A stretch of 64,000 nucleotides of DNA. Origin: DRKI01 sp011051875 (lineage in GTDB: Bacteria > Desulfobacterota > Desulfobulbia > Desulfobulbales > Desulfobulbaceae). Shown in pieces: positions 26,830-36,797 of this stretch (its first letter is position 1; each line of letters begins with the position of its first letter). The DNA is taken from positions 1 through 64,000 of the forward strand of contig JALXDL010000008.1 in NCBI GenBank assembly GCA_026990385.1. Reading direction: 5' to 3'. The notes below the pieces were generated by a model that saw nothing but the letters and a program-made list of their open reading frames with translations, ran no database searches and had not been told where the DNA came from. The translations under genes and the position numbers were made by a program.

Positions 26830-29744
26830 CCGGCCGGGGACGAAGCACCGCTCACCCCTCCCTCCTCACCGGCCCGGGACCGGCTTGACCGGGACACCCC
26901 TTCATCCAGGACCTCGCGGATGGCCCGGGCCAGCTTGCGCAGCTCCACCGGCTTCATGAGCAGCCTGCGCGCCCCGGCCCGCCGGGCCACCTCCTCGTTG
27001 ACCTTGTCCGAATACCCGGTGCAGAGAATGATGGGCAGGCCGGGCCGGATGGAAAGCAATGCATTGATCAGTTCCGTGCCGGTCATCTTGGGCATGGTCT
27101 GGTCGGTGATCACCAGGTCATAGAGTTCCTCCTGCGCCCTGACCAGCTCTACCGCCTCCAGCGGCCTGCTGCACAGGGTGACGGCATAGCCCAGGTGCTG
27201 CAGCATCATCTTGCAGGTCTCCAGGATATCCGTCTCATCATCAACGATCAGGATATGTTCCGTACCCCCGGGCAGTGGTTCGTTGAGATTGGCCAGGACC
27301 GGCGACAGGTCTCTTCGGACCGCGGGCAGGATGACGGTGAAGACGGTTCCCTGGCCCGGGTCCGACGAGACGGTGATGGTGCCGCCCAGGTCACGGACGA
27401 TCCCGTGCACCACGCTGAGCCCCAGGCCGGTCCCCTCCCCCGGCCCCTTGGTGGTGAAAAAGGGGTCGAAGATCCGCTCCATGGTCTCCGGATCAATGCC
27501 GGTGCCGGTGTCCGAGACTGTGAGCCGCACGCAGTCTCCCTTGACCGAGGTCAGCATCCGCCGGCACTCCGCGGCAGGAACCGGGGCCAGGGTGACGGTG
27601 AGCAGGCCGCCCTTGTCGCGCATGGCATGAAAGGCATTGGTGCAGAGGTTCATGACCACCTGCTGGATCTTGACCGGGTTGGCGAGCACGTTCATACCGG
27701 CGGCATCGAGTTCCTGTTCGATCTCGATGGTGGCCGGCAGGGAGGCGCGCAGCAGTTTCAGGCTTTCCCTGACCAGGGGCACCACGGGCACCGGCTCCTT
27801 TTCCGCCGTGGTCATGCGGCTGAAGGTCAGGATCTGCTGCACCAGGTCGGCTGCCCGCTTGCCGCCCTTGCGAATGTGGGACAGGTTCTCGTGCAGGGGC
27901 GAGCCGGGCTCACAGTGCAGGAGCGCCATGTCGGTAAATCCCAGAATCGCACCGAGGATGTTGTTGAAATCGTGCGCAATGCCGCCCGCCAGGGTACCGA
28001 TGGCCTCCATCTTCTGGGCCTGGCGGAGTTGGGCCTCCAGCTCCACCTCGTGCGTAATGTCGCGCTTTACCGCAACAAAATGGGTTATCTGACCGATGGT
28101 ATTGCGCACCGGCGAAATGGTGGCCGACTCGGTGAAGAGTGTCCCGTCCTTGCGGCGGTTGACGATCCTGCCCTGCCATACCCTGCCGGCGGTGATGGTC
28201 TCCCATATGGTCCGGTAGAAGTCGGTGTCGTGTTCCCCGCTCCTGAGAATGCGCGGGGTCAGGCCGATGACCTCGTCCCGGCTGTAGCCGGTCACATCGG
28301 TGAAGGCCGGGTTGACGTACTCGATCACCCCCCGGTTGTCGGTGATGACGATGGACTCCCGGGCCTGCTCGATGGCGGTCACCAGCCGCCGCCTGGTCTC
28401 CTCGGCCTTGTACCGTTCCTCGACATCGACCAGGAGCGAGATGAAACAGGCCTCCCGGTTGAAGGTGAAGGGGACCGAATCGAGTTCGACGATCTTTTCC
28501 CTGCCCGTGGCCGTCTGCAGCCGGATCACCTCCGGGGCGACATGGCCGCCCTCGAGGAGGGTCTCGTAACGCCGCCTGACCTTGTCCCTGAAGTCGGGAT
28601 GAATAAAATCAAAGGTCTTTCTGCCCAGGATCTTTTCCGGATCGCCTTCATCCAGCAGCTCGAGCACCGCGTGGTTGATGTAGATCATGGTCGCCTCCTG
28701 GTCCCAGACGACGATGCCTGCCGGCAGGTACTCCAGGAGCCGGCGCAACTGGTCTTCCACCCGTTTGCGCTGCTTCTCCTGGGCGCTTGCGGCCAGGGCG
28801 CGGGTGAGAAAAAAGCTGAGCACCAGGACGATGATGAGTACCACGGACGTGACCAGGATCCACTGGTCGCGGAAATCGGTCATGGTGGCAAGGACCACGT
28901 TCTCCGGGCTGGCGATGGCGATGGACCAGAAGGTGTTTCCCGGCAAATCCACCGGGGCAAAGACCGCGTATTCCTTCACCTTCCCGGCCCCGCCATCCCC
29001 GGTCTTTCTCGTCACGGAGAACGAGAGACTGCCGCGGCCGCGGGAGAGCATCCTTTGGGACAGGGCCTGCAGGCCGGGAGAGTCGGCAAAGATCTCCTTG
29101 ACGTTCCGGCCCACGTGACTCCGGTCCGAACAGTAGAGGCAGACACCCTGCCTGCTGAGAAGCAGGGTCATGCCGTTGTCGCCCACGTCGATGGTCTCAA
29201 GATATTTCCCGGCCAGCTGGGCAAAGGGAAAGAGAAAGGTGATGGCGCCCGCGTACCGGGTGCCCTGGAATACGGGATAGGAAAAGGCGATGGATTCAAA
29301 GCCCTGGACCGAGGTGAAGACGTCGCTGACCTGAGGCTGGTGGTTCTCCATCATGGCCCGGTTGTGGCGCTGTGCAGAGATATCCTGTCCGATCAGGCCC
29401 TCGATCTCCGGCACGGTGTAGAGAATGCGTCCCCGGGCGTCGATGCGGGTGATGGCCGCGATTTCCAGGCTGTGGATGGTGTAGAAGTCCTGCATCAGCA
29501 GCCGGCCCGAATCATCGAGTTCCATGATGGAGGGCTGGGTGGAAAAGTAGCGCAGGGCCTTGTCATAGGTATCAAAAAAGAGACGGATCCCCTTGATGGC
29601 CTGGTTGGCCAGCATCATCTGCCCCTGGTTGTAGGAATTGATGGTCTTTTCCTGGACCGAGGTATAGGGCAGGTAGAAGAGAACCACCAGGGCGACGGCC
29701 GTGACCAGCACCAGAAAAAAGAATTGAAGGCCGGCTCGTTTCAT
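26817..29744 (-). CDS. Hybrid sensor histidine kinase (dCache-PAS-PAS-HisKA-HATPase-REC)
   Basis: About 975 residues from ATG 29744. Membrane segments at about 7-24 and 296-315 enclose a periplasmic Cache-type sensor domain. Two PAS domains (about 330-445 and 455-565) follow, then the histidine motif GGIAHDFNNILGAI (His591), HATPase boxes (NLCTNAFHAM, VSDTGTGIDPE, GEGTGLGLSVVHGI) and a C-terminal receiver with VIVDD-type ILIVDDETD and acceptor Asp881 (TDQTMPKMTG). The ligand is unknown. The frame is open upstream to 29972 but that part is not protein-like. No cognate output gene is adjacent; recC is divergent. Confidence 0.92.
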   Translation of the reverse strand: MKRAGLQFFFLVLVTAVALVVLFYLPYTSVQEKTINSYNQGQMMLANQAIKGIRLFFDTYDKALRYFSTQPSIMELDDSGRLLMQDFYTIHSLEIAAITRIDARGRILYTVPEIEGLIGQDISAQRHNRAMMENHQPQVSDVFTSVQGFESIAFSYPVFQGTRYAGAITFLFPFAQLAGKYLETIDVGDNGMTLLLSRQGVCLYCSDRSHVGRNVKEIFADSPGLQALSQRMLSRGRGSLSFSVTRKTGDGGAGKVKEYAVFAPVDLPGNTFWSIAIASPENVVLATMTDFRDQWILVTSVVLIIVLVLSFFLTRALAASAQEKQRKRVEDQLRRLLEYLPAGIVVWDQEATMIYINHAVLELLDEGDPEKILGRKTFDFIHPDFRDKVRRRYETLLEGGHVAPEVIRLQTATGREKIVELDSVPFTFNREACFISLLVDVEERYKAEETRRRLVTAIEQARESIVITDNRGVIEYVNPAFTDVTGYSRDEVIGLTPRILRSGEHDTDFYRTIWETITAGRVWQGRIVNRRKDGTLFTESATISPVRNTIGQITHFVAVKRDITHEVELEAQLRQAQKMEAIGTLAGGIAHDFNNILGAILGFTDMALLHCEPGSPLHENLSHIRKGGKRAADLVQQILTFSRMTTAEKEPVPVVPLVRESLKLLRASLPATIEIEQELDAAGMNVLANPVKIQQVVMNLCTNAFHAMRDKGGLLTVTLAPVPAAECRRMLTSVKGDCVRLTVSDTGTGIDPETMERIFDPFFTTKGPGEGTGLGLSVVHGIVRDLGGTITVSSDPGQGTVFTVILPAVRRDLSPVLANLNEPLPGGTEHILIVDDETDILETCKMMLQHLGYAVTLCSRPLEAVELVRAQEELYDLVITDQTMPKMTGTELINALLSIRPGLPIILCTGYSDKVNEEVARRAGARRLLMKPVELRKLARAIREVLDEGVSRSSRSRAGEEGGVSGASSPAGQGT

Positions 29745-30151
29745 GGCACCCTGTACCGGGAAACAGGAGACAGGCAGCAGGGGGCAGAGCCCGGCGGACG
29801 CCTGCACCCCTCTCCTGCTGATTGTACCGTCCACTTCATACGTTGAGCACCTCGAAAAAATCCGGCTGGGTCCGGTCAGTGATGACACGGGACCGTTTTC
29901 CCTGCGTCCTGCCGTGTGTCGGGAAACAGCCTCCGGACGACAGGCATTTCCGGGCCATAGCGGGAGAGCCACCGGCTAGGGGCTCTCCTGTTTCACTATA
30001 GCAAAATAGGAAACATTTCCAAAATTTCCGGGACTTTTTTTTGCCTGAACCATCGCTTTCCGGCCAGGAGAACCTGCCGGAAGCCGGATCGTCGCCCGTG
30101 GCAGTCACCATGCGGCCCCCTCCGGCGGGGCAACCGCCAGCAGGAACCACA
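29745..30151. other. Divergent gap between the hybrid kinase and recC
   Basis: 407 bases with no supportable gene. It includes a hairpin at 29963-29988 (GGAGAGCC paired with GGCTCTCC) followed by an AT-rich tract (29990-30045, TATAGCAAAATAGG) that probably holds the recBCD promoter. The frame of recC is open through the right half, but the family start lies at 30152. Confidence 0.45.
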
Positions 30152-33100
30152 ATGTACCTGTACCAGTCCAATCGCCTGCAAGAGCTGTTCCGACAACTGT
30201 GCGCCATCATCGCCACGCCCCTGGCCGATCCCCTGCAGCCGGAGATCATCGTGGTCCACAACCAGGGCATGGCCCGCTGGCTGCAGCAGCAGATCGCCCG
30301 GGACACGGGCATTGCCGCCAACCTGGTGTTTCCGCTCCCGGCCCGGTTCGTCTGGGACCTGTTCGCCGGCCAGCTCGGCGAGCTGCCCGCGGAATCCGTC
30401 TTTGACCGCGATGTCATGCTCTGGCGCATCTTCGCCCTCCTGCCCGACCTGGCGGCCGGGATGGCTGATTCGGAACCGGCGCGCTACCTGGCCGGCGACG
30501 AGGACGGCCGCCGGCGCCTCCAGCTGGCAGAGAAGATCAGCGACGTCTTTGACCAGTACCTGGTCTTCCGGCCCGACCTGCTGACGGCCTGGGAAGAGGG
30601 GCAGGAGGAGCACTGGCAGGCCGTGCTCTGGCGGCGCCTGGCCGACTGCGGCGAGCCGCACCGCGGGCAGCTCCTGCAGCGCTTTCTTCAGCTCTGCCGC
30701 CAGGACGCCCTTGCCCGGGAAACCCTGCCCGAACGGGTCTGCCTGTTCGGGCTCAGCAGCCTGGCGCCGGCCTACCTGGAGGTGATCCACCGGATCAGCC
30801 GCCACAGCGAAGTCCATCTCTTCCATCTCAATCCCTGCCGCCACTTCTGGGGCGACCTGGCGTCGGAGCGCGAGCTGGCCCGCCTGCGCCGCAAGTGGCG
30901 CCTGCAGGGCACCGCCGACCTGAGCCAGACCTATGACGCCGGTCACCCCCTGCTCGCCTCCCTGGGCGCGGTGGGCCGCGACTTCTTCCGCCAGCTCGTC
31001 GATCTCGACCTCCAGGACGTGGAACTCTACGCCCCCTCGGGCCGGGACACCCTGCTTGGCCGGTTGCAGGACGACATCCTCGACCTGGTGGACCGGACCG
31101 CGGACCACCCGCCCCATGTCCTGGCGCCGGACGACCGTTCCATCCAGTTCCATGTCTGCCACGGTGTCCTGCGCGAGGTCCAGGTCCTGCACGACCGGCT
31201 GCTCGACCTCTTTACCAGTCTGCCCGGCCTGCTGCCCCGCGACATCCTGGTCATGGCCCCGGACATGGAACAGTACGGGGCCGCGGTGCGGGGCGTCTTC
31301 GGCTCGGCGCCCGACGAGCGCCGCATTCCCTGGGCCATTGCCGACCAGCCGCGGCAGCGGCAGCACCCGGTGGCCGGCAGCTTCCTCGACCTGCTGGCCC
31401 TGCTCGAGGGCCGCTTCACGGCCCCGGAGGTGATGGCCTTCCTGGAAAACCCCGCTGTCCTGCGCCGCTTCGGGCTCCAGGAGGACGACCTGCCCGAGCT
31501 GCGGGCCGCCATTGCCGAGGCCGGCATCCGCTGGGGCCTGGACCGGGAGCACCGGCGCGGGCTCGGCGTGGAGGCGGACGGTCTCCACACCTGGTCCTTT
31601 GGCCTGGACCGCCTCCTGCTCGGCTATGTCATGGGTGCCGAGGAGGGCCTCTATGACGAGATCCTGCCCCTGCCGCCCCGGGCCCCGGCCATCCTGGGCG
31701 GCCTGGGCGAGCTCCTGGCCCGGCTTGGCCAGTGGCGCCGCCAACTGGAGCGCCGGATGACCGCCGACCAGTGGTCCGAACACCTGCTCGCCCTGGTGGA
31801 GGGCTTCTTTGCCGGTGACGACGAAGACCAGGACTTTTCCGCACTGCGCGAGAGCATCAGCGATCTTGCCGCCTGCTGCCGCCGCGCCTCCTGGTCCGGC
31901 CCCCTCTCCCTGCAGGTGGTGCGGCGATTCTTCCGCCAGGTCCTGGCCCGGCCCGGCAGCGGCCAGGCCTTCCTGGGCGGCCAGGTCACCTTCTGCAACA
32001 TGGTGCCCATGCGCTCCATCCCCTTCCGGGTCATCTGGCTGCTGGGCATGAATGACACCGACTTTCCCCGCAGCCAGCGGCCGCCCGCCTTTGACCTCAT
32101 GGCGCAGCAGCCGCGCATCGGTGACCGCAACCGGCGCAACGACGACCGCTACCTCTTCCTCGAGGCCCTGCTCTCGGCCCGGGACGTGTTCGCCGTCTCC
32201 TGGAAGGGCCGCAGCCCGCGCGACAACAGCCTCCTGCCGCCCTCGGTAGTGGTGGGCGAGCTGCGGGACCACATCGACCGCGCCTGGACCTGTGCCGGAC
32301 CGGGCCGGCCCACCGATCGTCTCACCGTGGAACATCCCCTGCAGCCCTTCAGCCGCCGCTGCTTTGATCCTGCCGCGGCCACGGCCAGCTATGCGGCCTC
32401 CTGGATGCCCGCGGCCCGGCAGCAGGAGGCGCCGCCCTTTCTCACCGCCCCCCTGCCGCCAGACCCCGGCCAGGCCGAGGTGGACCTGGACGAACTGATC
32501 CGCTTCTGGTGCCACCCGGTCCGCTCCTTTCTCCGGCAGCGGCTGGGCCTGCGTCTCGATATCCGGGACCAGGAGCTGGAGGAGAGCGAACCCTTTTCCC
32601 TGGACAACCTGGAGCGCTACCACCTGGCCGGCACATGCCTCGACGCCCTGCTCGCCGATCCCCCCCGGCCCTGCGACTACCATGCGCTGGCCGCGGCCGG
32701 CCTCCTGCCGCACCACGGCTTTGGCAGGGGCCACTACCGCCAGGTCAGGGACCTGGCCGCGACCATGGCCGACCAGATCAGGAGCCGGCGCACCCCTGCC
32801 ATGGAACCAGTGGAGATCGCCCTGACCCTGGAAGGCATCCGGCTCGGCGGCTGGCTCCGCCACCTGACCGGGTCGGGCATCGTCACCTGGCGACCCGCCT
32901 CCTGCAAGGGTCCGGACCTGCTCCGGCTCTGGCTCTGCCACCTGGTCCTCCACCTGGCCGGGCCGAAACAGGTACCGCGCGTCAGCAGCCACGTGGCCAG
33001 TGACAGCGTCATCAGCCTGCGGCCGGTGGCGGATGCCGCCGCCGAGCTGGGCCGCCTGCTCGTCCTCCACCAGCAGGGGCTCTGCAAGCCGCTCCACTTC

Positions 33101-33319
33101 TACCCGCGCACCAGCCTGGCCTGGGCCCGGGCCCGGGAGCAGCGGCGCATGACCGAGGCGGACAGGACCTGGCAGGGCAGCCGCTTTCCCGAGTGCGAGG
33201 ATATCCACTACCGGATCGCCCTGCGCGGCGCCGATCCCCTGGACGCGGAATTCAAGGCCCTCGCCGGCATCTTCCTGACCATCCTGGCCCATGCGGAGAA
33301 AGCCGATGCAGTATCTTGA
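30152..33319 (+). CDS. recC: Exodeoxyribonuclease V subunit RecC
   Basis: Chi-recognition and scaffold subunit of the RecBCD helicase-nuclease that processes double-strand breaks. About 1055 residues from ATG 30152 (MYLYQSNRLQELFRQL), matching RecC length. It has IVVHNQGMARWLQQQIA, ARFVWDLF, FGLSSLAPAYLEVIHRI, FCNMVPMRSIPFRVIWLLGMNDTDFPR and SWKGRSPRDNSLLPPSVVVGEL, all conserved RecC segments. The frame could start at 30041, adding an unconserved proline-rich stretch. The stop overlaps recB by 14 bases. Confidence 0.95.
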   Translation: MYLYQSNRLQELFRQLCAIIATPLADPLQPEIIVVHNQGMARWLQQQIARDTGIAANLVFPLPARFVWDLFAGQLGELPAESVFDRDVMLWRIFALLPDLAAGMADSEPARYLAGDEDGRRRLQLAEKISDVFDQYLVFRPDLLTAWEEGQEEHWQAVLWRRLADCGEPHRGQLLQRFLQLCRQDALARETLPERVCLFGLSSLAPAYLEVIHRISRHSEVHLFHLNPCRHFWGDLASERELARLRRKWRLQGTADLSQTYDAGHPLLASLGAVGRDFFRQLVDLDLQDVELYAPSGRDTLLGRLQDDILDLVDRTADHPPHVLAPDDRSIQFHVCHGVLREVQVLHDRLLDLFTSLPGLLPRDILVMAPDMEQYGAAVRGVFGSAPDERRIPWAIADQPRQRQHPVAGSFLDLLALLEGRFTAPEVMAFLENPAVLRRFGLQEDDLPELRAAIAEAGIRWGLDREHRRGLGVEADGLHTWSFGLDRLLLGYVMGAEEGLYDEILPLPPRAPAILGGLGELLARLGQWRRQLERRMTADQWSEHLLALVEGFFAGDDEDQDFSALRESISDLAACCRRASWSGPLSLQVVRRFFRQVLARPGSGQAFLGGQVTFCNMVPMRSIPFRVIWLLGMNDTDFPRSQRPPAFDLMAQQPRIGDRNRRNDDRYLFLEALLSARDVFAVSWKGRSPRDNSLLPPSVVVGELRDHIDRAWTCAGPGRPTDRLTVEHPLQPFSRRCFDPAAATASYAASWMPAARQQEAPPFLTAPLPPDPGQAEVDLDELIRFWCHPVRSFLRQRLGLRLDIRDQELEESEPFSLDNLERYHLAGTCLDALLADPPRPCDYHALAAAGLLPHHGFGRGHYRQVRDLAATMADQIRSRRTPAMEPVEIALTLEGIRLGGWLRHLTGSGIVTWRPASCKGPDLLRLWLCHLVLHLAGPKQVPRVSSHVASDSVISLRPVADAAAELGRLLVLHQQGLCKPLHFYPRTSLAWARAREQRRMTEADRTWQGSRFPECEDIHYRIALRGADPLDAEFKALAGIFLTILAHAEKADAVS

Positions 33320-36300
33320 TCCCCTCGCCATACCCCTGCGGGGCCGCCGCCTCATCGAGGCCAGCGCCGGCACCGGCAAGACCTACTGTATTGTCCTCTT
33401 CTACCTGCGCCTGCTCCTGGAAGAGCAGCTCACCACCGACCGGATCCTGGTGGTCACCTTTACCACCGCGGCCACCGAGGAGCTGCGCCACCGGGTCCGC
33501 GGCCGGATCCGCGAGGCCCTGGACATCCTGGAAGGACGCGGCAGCGGCGACCCTGTCCTGGAAGAACTCCTGGCCAGGGGCGCACCCGACCGGGACCTGG
33601 CCCGCCAGCTCCTGGCCGACGCCCTCACCTGCATGGACGAGGCCGCCATCCACACCATCCACGGTTTCTGCCAGCGCATGCTCCAGGACCATGCCTTTGA
33701 GTCCGGTGTTCCCTTTGCCATCGAGTTCCTGGAGAGCGAGGCGCCGCTGCGGCAGCGGATCATGGAGGATTTCTGGCGCGCCCGCTTCTACCCGGCCCCG
33801 GAGGCGGAGGCAAGATGGGCGGAGAAGACCTGGACCGACCCGGCCGGACTGCTGCGGGCCCTGGCCGGACCGCTGGGCAACCGGTTGGCCGAGCCCGCCC
33901 TCCGGGTGGACGAAGAGACCCTGGCCGGGCTGCGGCGCGAGGTGGACCGGCTGCACGAAGCGGTGCGGCAACGCTGGCCCGCGGACCGGCAGGCGGTGCA
34001 GCAGATCCTTGCCCATGATCCCTGCCTGAGCCGGGCCGGGACCAGCTACCGCCACGACCGGGTCGCGGAACTGCTGGCCGGTATGGACCGGTTCGCCGAA
34101 CAGCGCCCCCCTGCCTGGGAGCTGCCTCCTGGCCTGGAACTCCTGGCCTCCTCGGTCATGGCAAAGAAGCTCAAACGCAACTGCACGCCCCAGGGCCATC
34201 CCTTTTTCGATCTCTTTGACCGCTTTCGCAGCGTGCTCGAACGGTTCCTGGCCGAGAGCCGTACCCAGGTCCTGCTTGCGGCCCGCAACCACCTGTTCGC
34301 CGAGCTGGACCGCCGCAAGGAGGAACAGGACCTGATGCACTTCGACGACCTGCTCCTGCGCCTGCACGCGGCCCTGGCCGGGCCGGAGGGCGGCCGGCTC
34401 CTGGCGGCCCGGATCCGGGAACGCTATCCCGTGGCCCTGGTCGACGAGTTCCAGGACACCGATCCCCTCCAGTACCGGATCTTCGAGGCCGTCTACCCGG
34501 CCGATGGTGGCACCCTGCTGATGATCGGCGACCCGAAGCAGGCCATCTACTCCTTCCGCGGCGCCGACATCTTCACCTATATCCGGGCCCGGCGGGACAC
34601 GCCGCGCGAGAAACGCTACACCATGGCCACCAACCACCGCTCCGCGCCGGCCATGGTGGAGGCGGTCAACAGGCTCTTTGCCGCGCCGGCGGCCTTTATC
34701 TTTGCTGACGACATCCCCTTCACCCCGGTCACGGCCGCGGAGCAGGCGCCGTCCCCCCTGCTCCTGGACGGCAGCGAGCCCCTGCCCCTGCAGTGCCTCC
34801 GCCTCGCCCCGGAGCTGGCGAAAAAGCCCGGCCAGCCCATGGCCAGGGAGACGGCCACCACGGCCTCGGCCCGGATCAGCGCCGCCCGGATCGCCGCCCT
34901 CCTGGCCCTGGCCGCAGAGGGCCGGGCCCTGCTCGGCACGGAGCCGCTGCGGGCCGCGGATATCGCGGTCCTGGTCCGTACGCACCGCGAGGCCGGCATC
35001 ATGCGCCAGGCCCTGGCCGCGCACGGGATCAGCTCGGTCTATTCCAGCCGGGAGTCGATCTTCACCAGCCCCGAGGCCCTGGAGATGCAGCGGCTGCTGG
35101 CGGTCATGGCGGCACCGGCCGACGAATCCCTGGTCCGCGGCCTGCTGGCCGGTGATCTCGTCGGCCTGGACGGCCATGACCTGGAGCGGCTGCAGGAGGA
35201 CGAGCCGGGACGGGAGACCCTGCTCGCCACCCTGCGCGACGCCGGCAAGATCCTGCAGCAGGAGGGATTCCTGCCCATGTTCCAGGCCCTGGTCGGCGAG
35301 CACAGGCTGGCGCCGCGCCTGTCCGCCCAGCCGGGCGGCGAGCGGAAGCTGACCAACTACCTCCACCTGGCCGAGCTCCTGCAGGAGGCCTGGGACGCCG
35401 GTGCCGGCGTCGATGCCCTCCTGCGCTGGCTGAACCAGCAGATCAGCAGCCCGGACCAGGACGCGGACAGCCAGCAGCTCCGGCTGGAGAGCGACGAGGA
35501 GCTGGTCCAGATCGTCACCATCCACAAGGCCAAGGGCCTGGAGTATCCGCTCGTCTTTCTCCCCTTTCTCTGGTCCGGCCGCAGCCCGAAGGCCGAGCAA
35601 CCCTTCAGCTACCATCGCCGCGACGACCTGCGGCTCATGGTCGATCCCGGCACCGGTGACCCGGAGCGGCTGGCCCTGGCCACGGAAGAACAACTGGCCG
35701 AGGAGCTGCGCCTCTTCTACGTGGCCGTCACCCGGGCCCGGAACTGCTGCTTCTTCTGCTGGGGCCGGGTGAGGGGAATGGAGCTTTCTGCCCCGGCCTG
35801 GCTCCTGCACAGGGACGGGGACAGGGCGCGCCTGCCCGACGAGCAGCAGCTCCAGGCAGAGCTGCTCGCCCTGAATGCGGCCGGCCCCATCCTCCAGCTC
35901 CACGATGAAAGCGCCGAAGCACCCGCCGCCACCGGGCCGCCGGCCAGTGCGGCCGGACCGCCGCAGCCCCGCCGCTTCTCCGGCCGCATCGATACCGGCT
36001 GGCGCATCAGCAGCTACACGCAACTGGCCGCGGAGCACGAACCCGGGCCGGCTGCGGCAGGAGAACAGCCCGCCCTGCCGCAGCCCTCGCCCTTCACCTT
36101 TCCCCGCGGCGCTGCGGCCGGCACCTGCCTGCACGCCATCCTGGAGGAGCTGGACTTCACCGGCAGGAAGGGGGATCCGGACGAGGTGGTGGCCCGCCAC
36201 CTCACCCGGGCCGGCATCGACCAGTCCTGGCAGCCCGTGGTCTGCGCCTGGATGGACAGCGTCCTTGATACCGTGCTCGACCACGATACCATGCGGCTGC

Positions 36301-36797
36301 GGCTCTTGGCAGATGGGGACAGGCTGGTGGAGCTGGGTTTTCACTTTCCGCTGGCCGGGCTCGACCTGCGGCGCCTCAACGACCTGCTGGCCGACGCCGG
36401 CATCCGGCCCCTGGCCCGGGAGAGCGGTACCCTGCGCGGCCTGATGAAGGGGTTCATCGACCTGGTCTTCCGGTTCAATGGCCGCTACTTCCTGGCCGAC
36501 TACAAGTCCAACCACCTGGGTGATTCACCTGCCGAGTACGCACCCGGCCGGTTGACGCAGGTCATGGCCGAGCACCACTACGACCTGCAGTGCCTGATCT
36601 ATACCCTGGCCCTGCACCGGTACCTGGCGAGCCGGATCAGCGATTACGACTATGACCACCACTTCGGCGGCGGCCTCTACCTCTTCCTGCGCGGCATGCA
36701 CCCGGACCATGAACCCGGCACCGGCATCCACCTCCTCAGGCCGCCACGGCAACTGGTCGAGGAACTCGACCATCTCTGCCAGGGGGTGACGCCATGA
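33306..36797 (+). CDS. recB: Exodeoxyribonuclease V subunit RecB
   Basis: Helicase-nuclease subunit of RecBCD. About 1163 residues starting MQYLDPLAIPLRGRRLIEAS. UvrD-type helicase motifs: Walker A ASAGTGKT (19-26), FTTAATEELRHRVRG, DEFQDTDPLQYRIF (motif II), MIGDPKQAIYSFRGADIFTY, TIHKAKGLEYPLVFLPF and LFYVAVTRARN. The C-terminal nuclease has GFIDLVFRFNGRYFLADYKSN with the catalytic D...DYK. Start chosen at the ATG overlapping the recC end; the recD start overlaps its stop (ATGA). Confidence 0.96.
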   Translation: MQYLDPLAIPLRGRRLIEASAGTGKTYCIVLFYLRLLLEEQLTTDRILVVTFTTAATEELRHRVRGRIREALDILEGRGSGDPVLEELLARGAPDRDLARQLLADALTCMDEAAIHTIHGFCQRMLQDHAFESGVPFAIEFLESEAPLRQRIMEDFWRARFYPAPEAEARWAEKTWTDPAGLLRALAGPLGNRLAEPALRVDEETLAGLRREVDRLHEAVRQRWPADRQAVQQILAHDPCLSRAGTSYRHDRVAELLAGMDRFAEQRPPAWELPPGLELLASSVMAKKLKRNCTPQGHPFFDLFDRFRSVLERFLAESRTQVLLAARNHLFAELDRRKEEQDLMHFDDLLLRLHAALAGPEGGRLLAARIRERYPVALVDEFQDTDPLQYRIFEAVYPADGGTLLMIGDPKQAIYSFRGADIFTYIRARRDTPREKRYTMATNHRSAPAMVEAVNRLFAAPAAFIFADDIPFTPVTAAEQAPSPLLLDGSEPLPLQCLRLAPELAKKPGQPMARETATTASARISAARIAALLALAAEGRALLGTEPLRAADIAVLVRTHREAGIMRQALAAHGISSVYSSRESIFTSPEALEMQRLLAVMAAPADESLVRGLLAGDLVGLDGHDLERLQEDEPGRETLLATLRDAGKILQQEGFLPMFQALVGEHRLAPRLSAQPGGERKLTNYLHLAELLQEAWDAGAGVDALLRWLNQQISSPDQDADSQQLRLESDEELVQIVTIHKAKGLEYPLVFLPFLWSGRSPKAEQPFSYHRRDDLRLMVDPGTGDPERLALATEEQLAEELRLFYVAVTRARNCCFFCWGRVRGMELSAPAWLLHRDGDRARLPDEQQLQAELLALNAAGPILQLHDESAEAPAATGPPASAAGPPQPRRFSGRIDTGWRISSYTQLAAEHEPGPAAAGEQPALPQPSPFTFPRGAAAGTCLHAILEELDFTGRKGDPDEVVARHLTRAGIDQSWQPVVCAWMDSVLDTVLDHDTMRLRLLADGDRLVELGFHFPLAGLDLRRLNDLLADAGIRPLARESGTLRGLMKGFIDLVFRFNGRYFLADYKSNHLGDSPAEYAPGRLTQVMAEHHYDLQCLIYTLALHRYLASRISDYDYDHHFGGGLYLFLRGMHPDHEPGTGIHLLRPPRQLVEELDHLCQGVTP

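Noticed and set aside
26817..36515. Very long antisense frames over the kinase and recBCD genes
   Set aside because: Typical of GC-rich DNA; the sense frames carry all the domain signatures.
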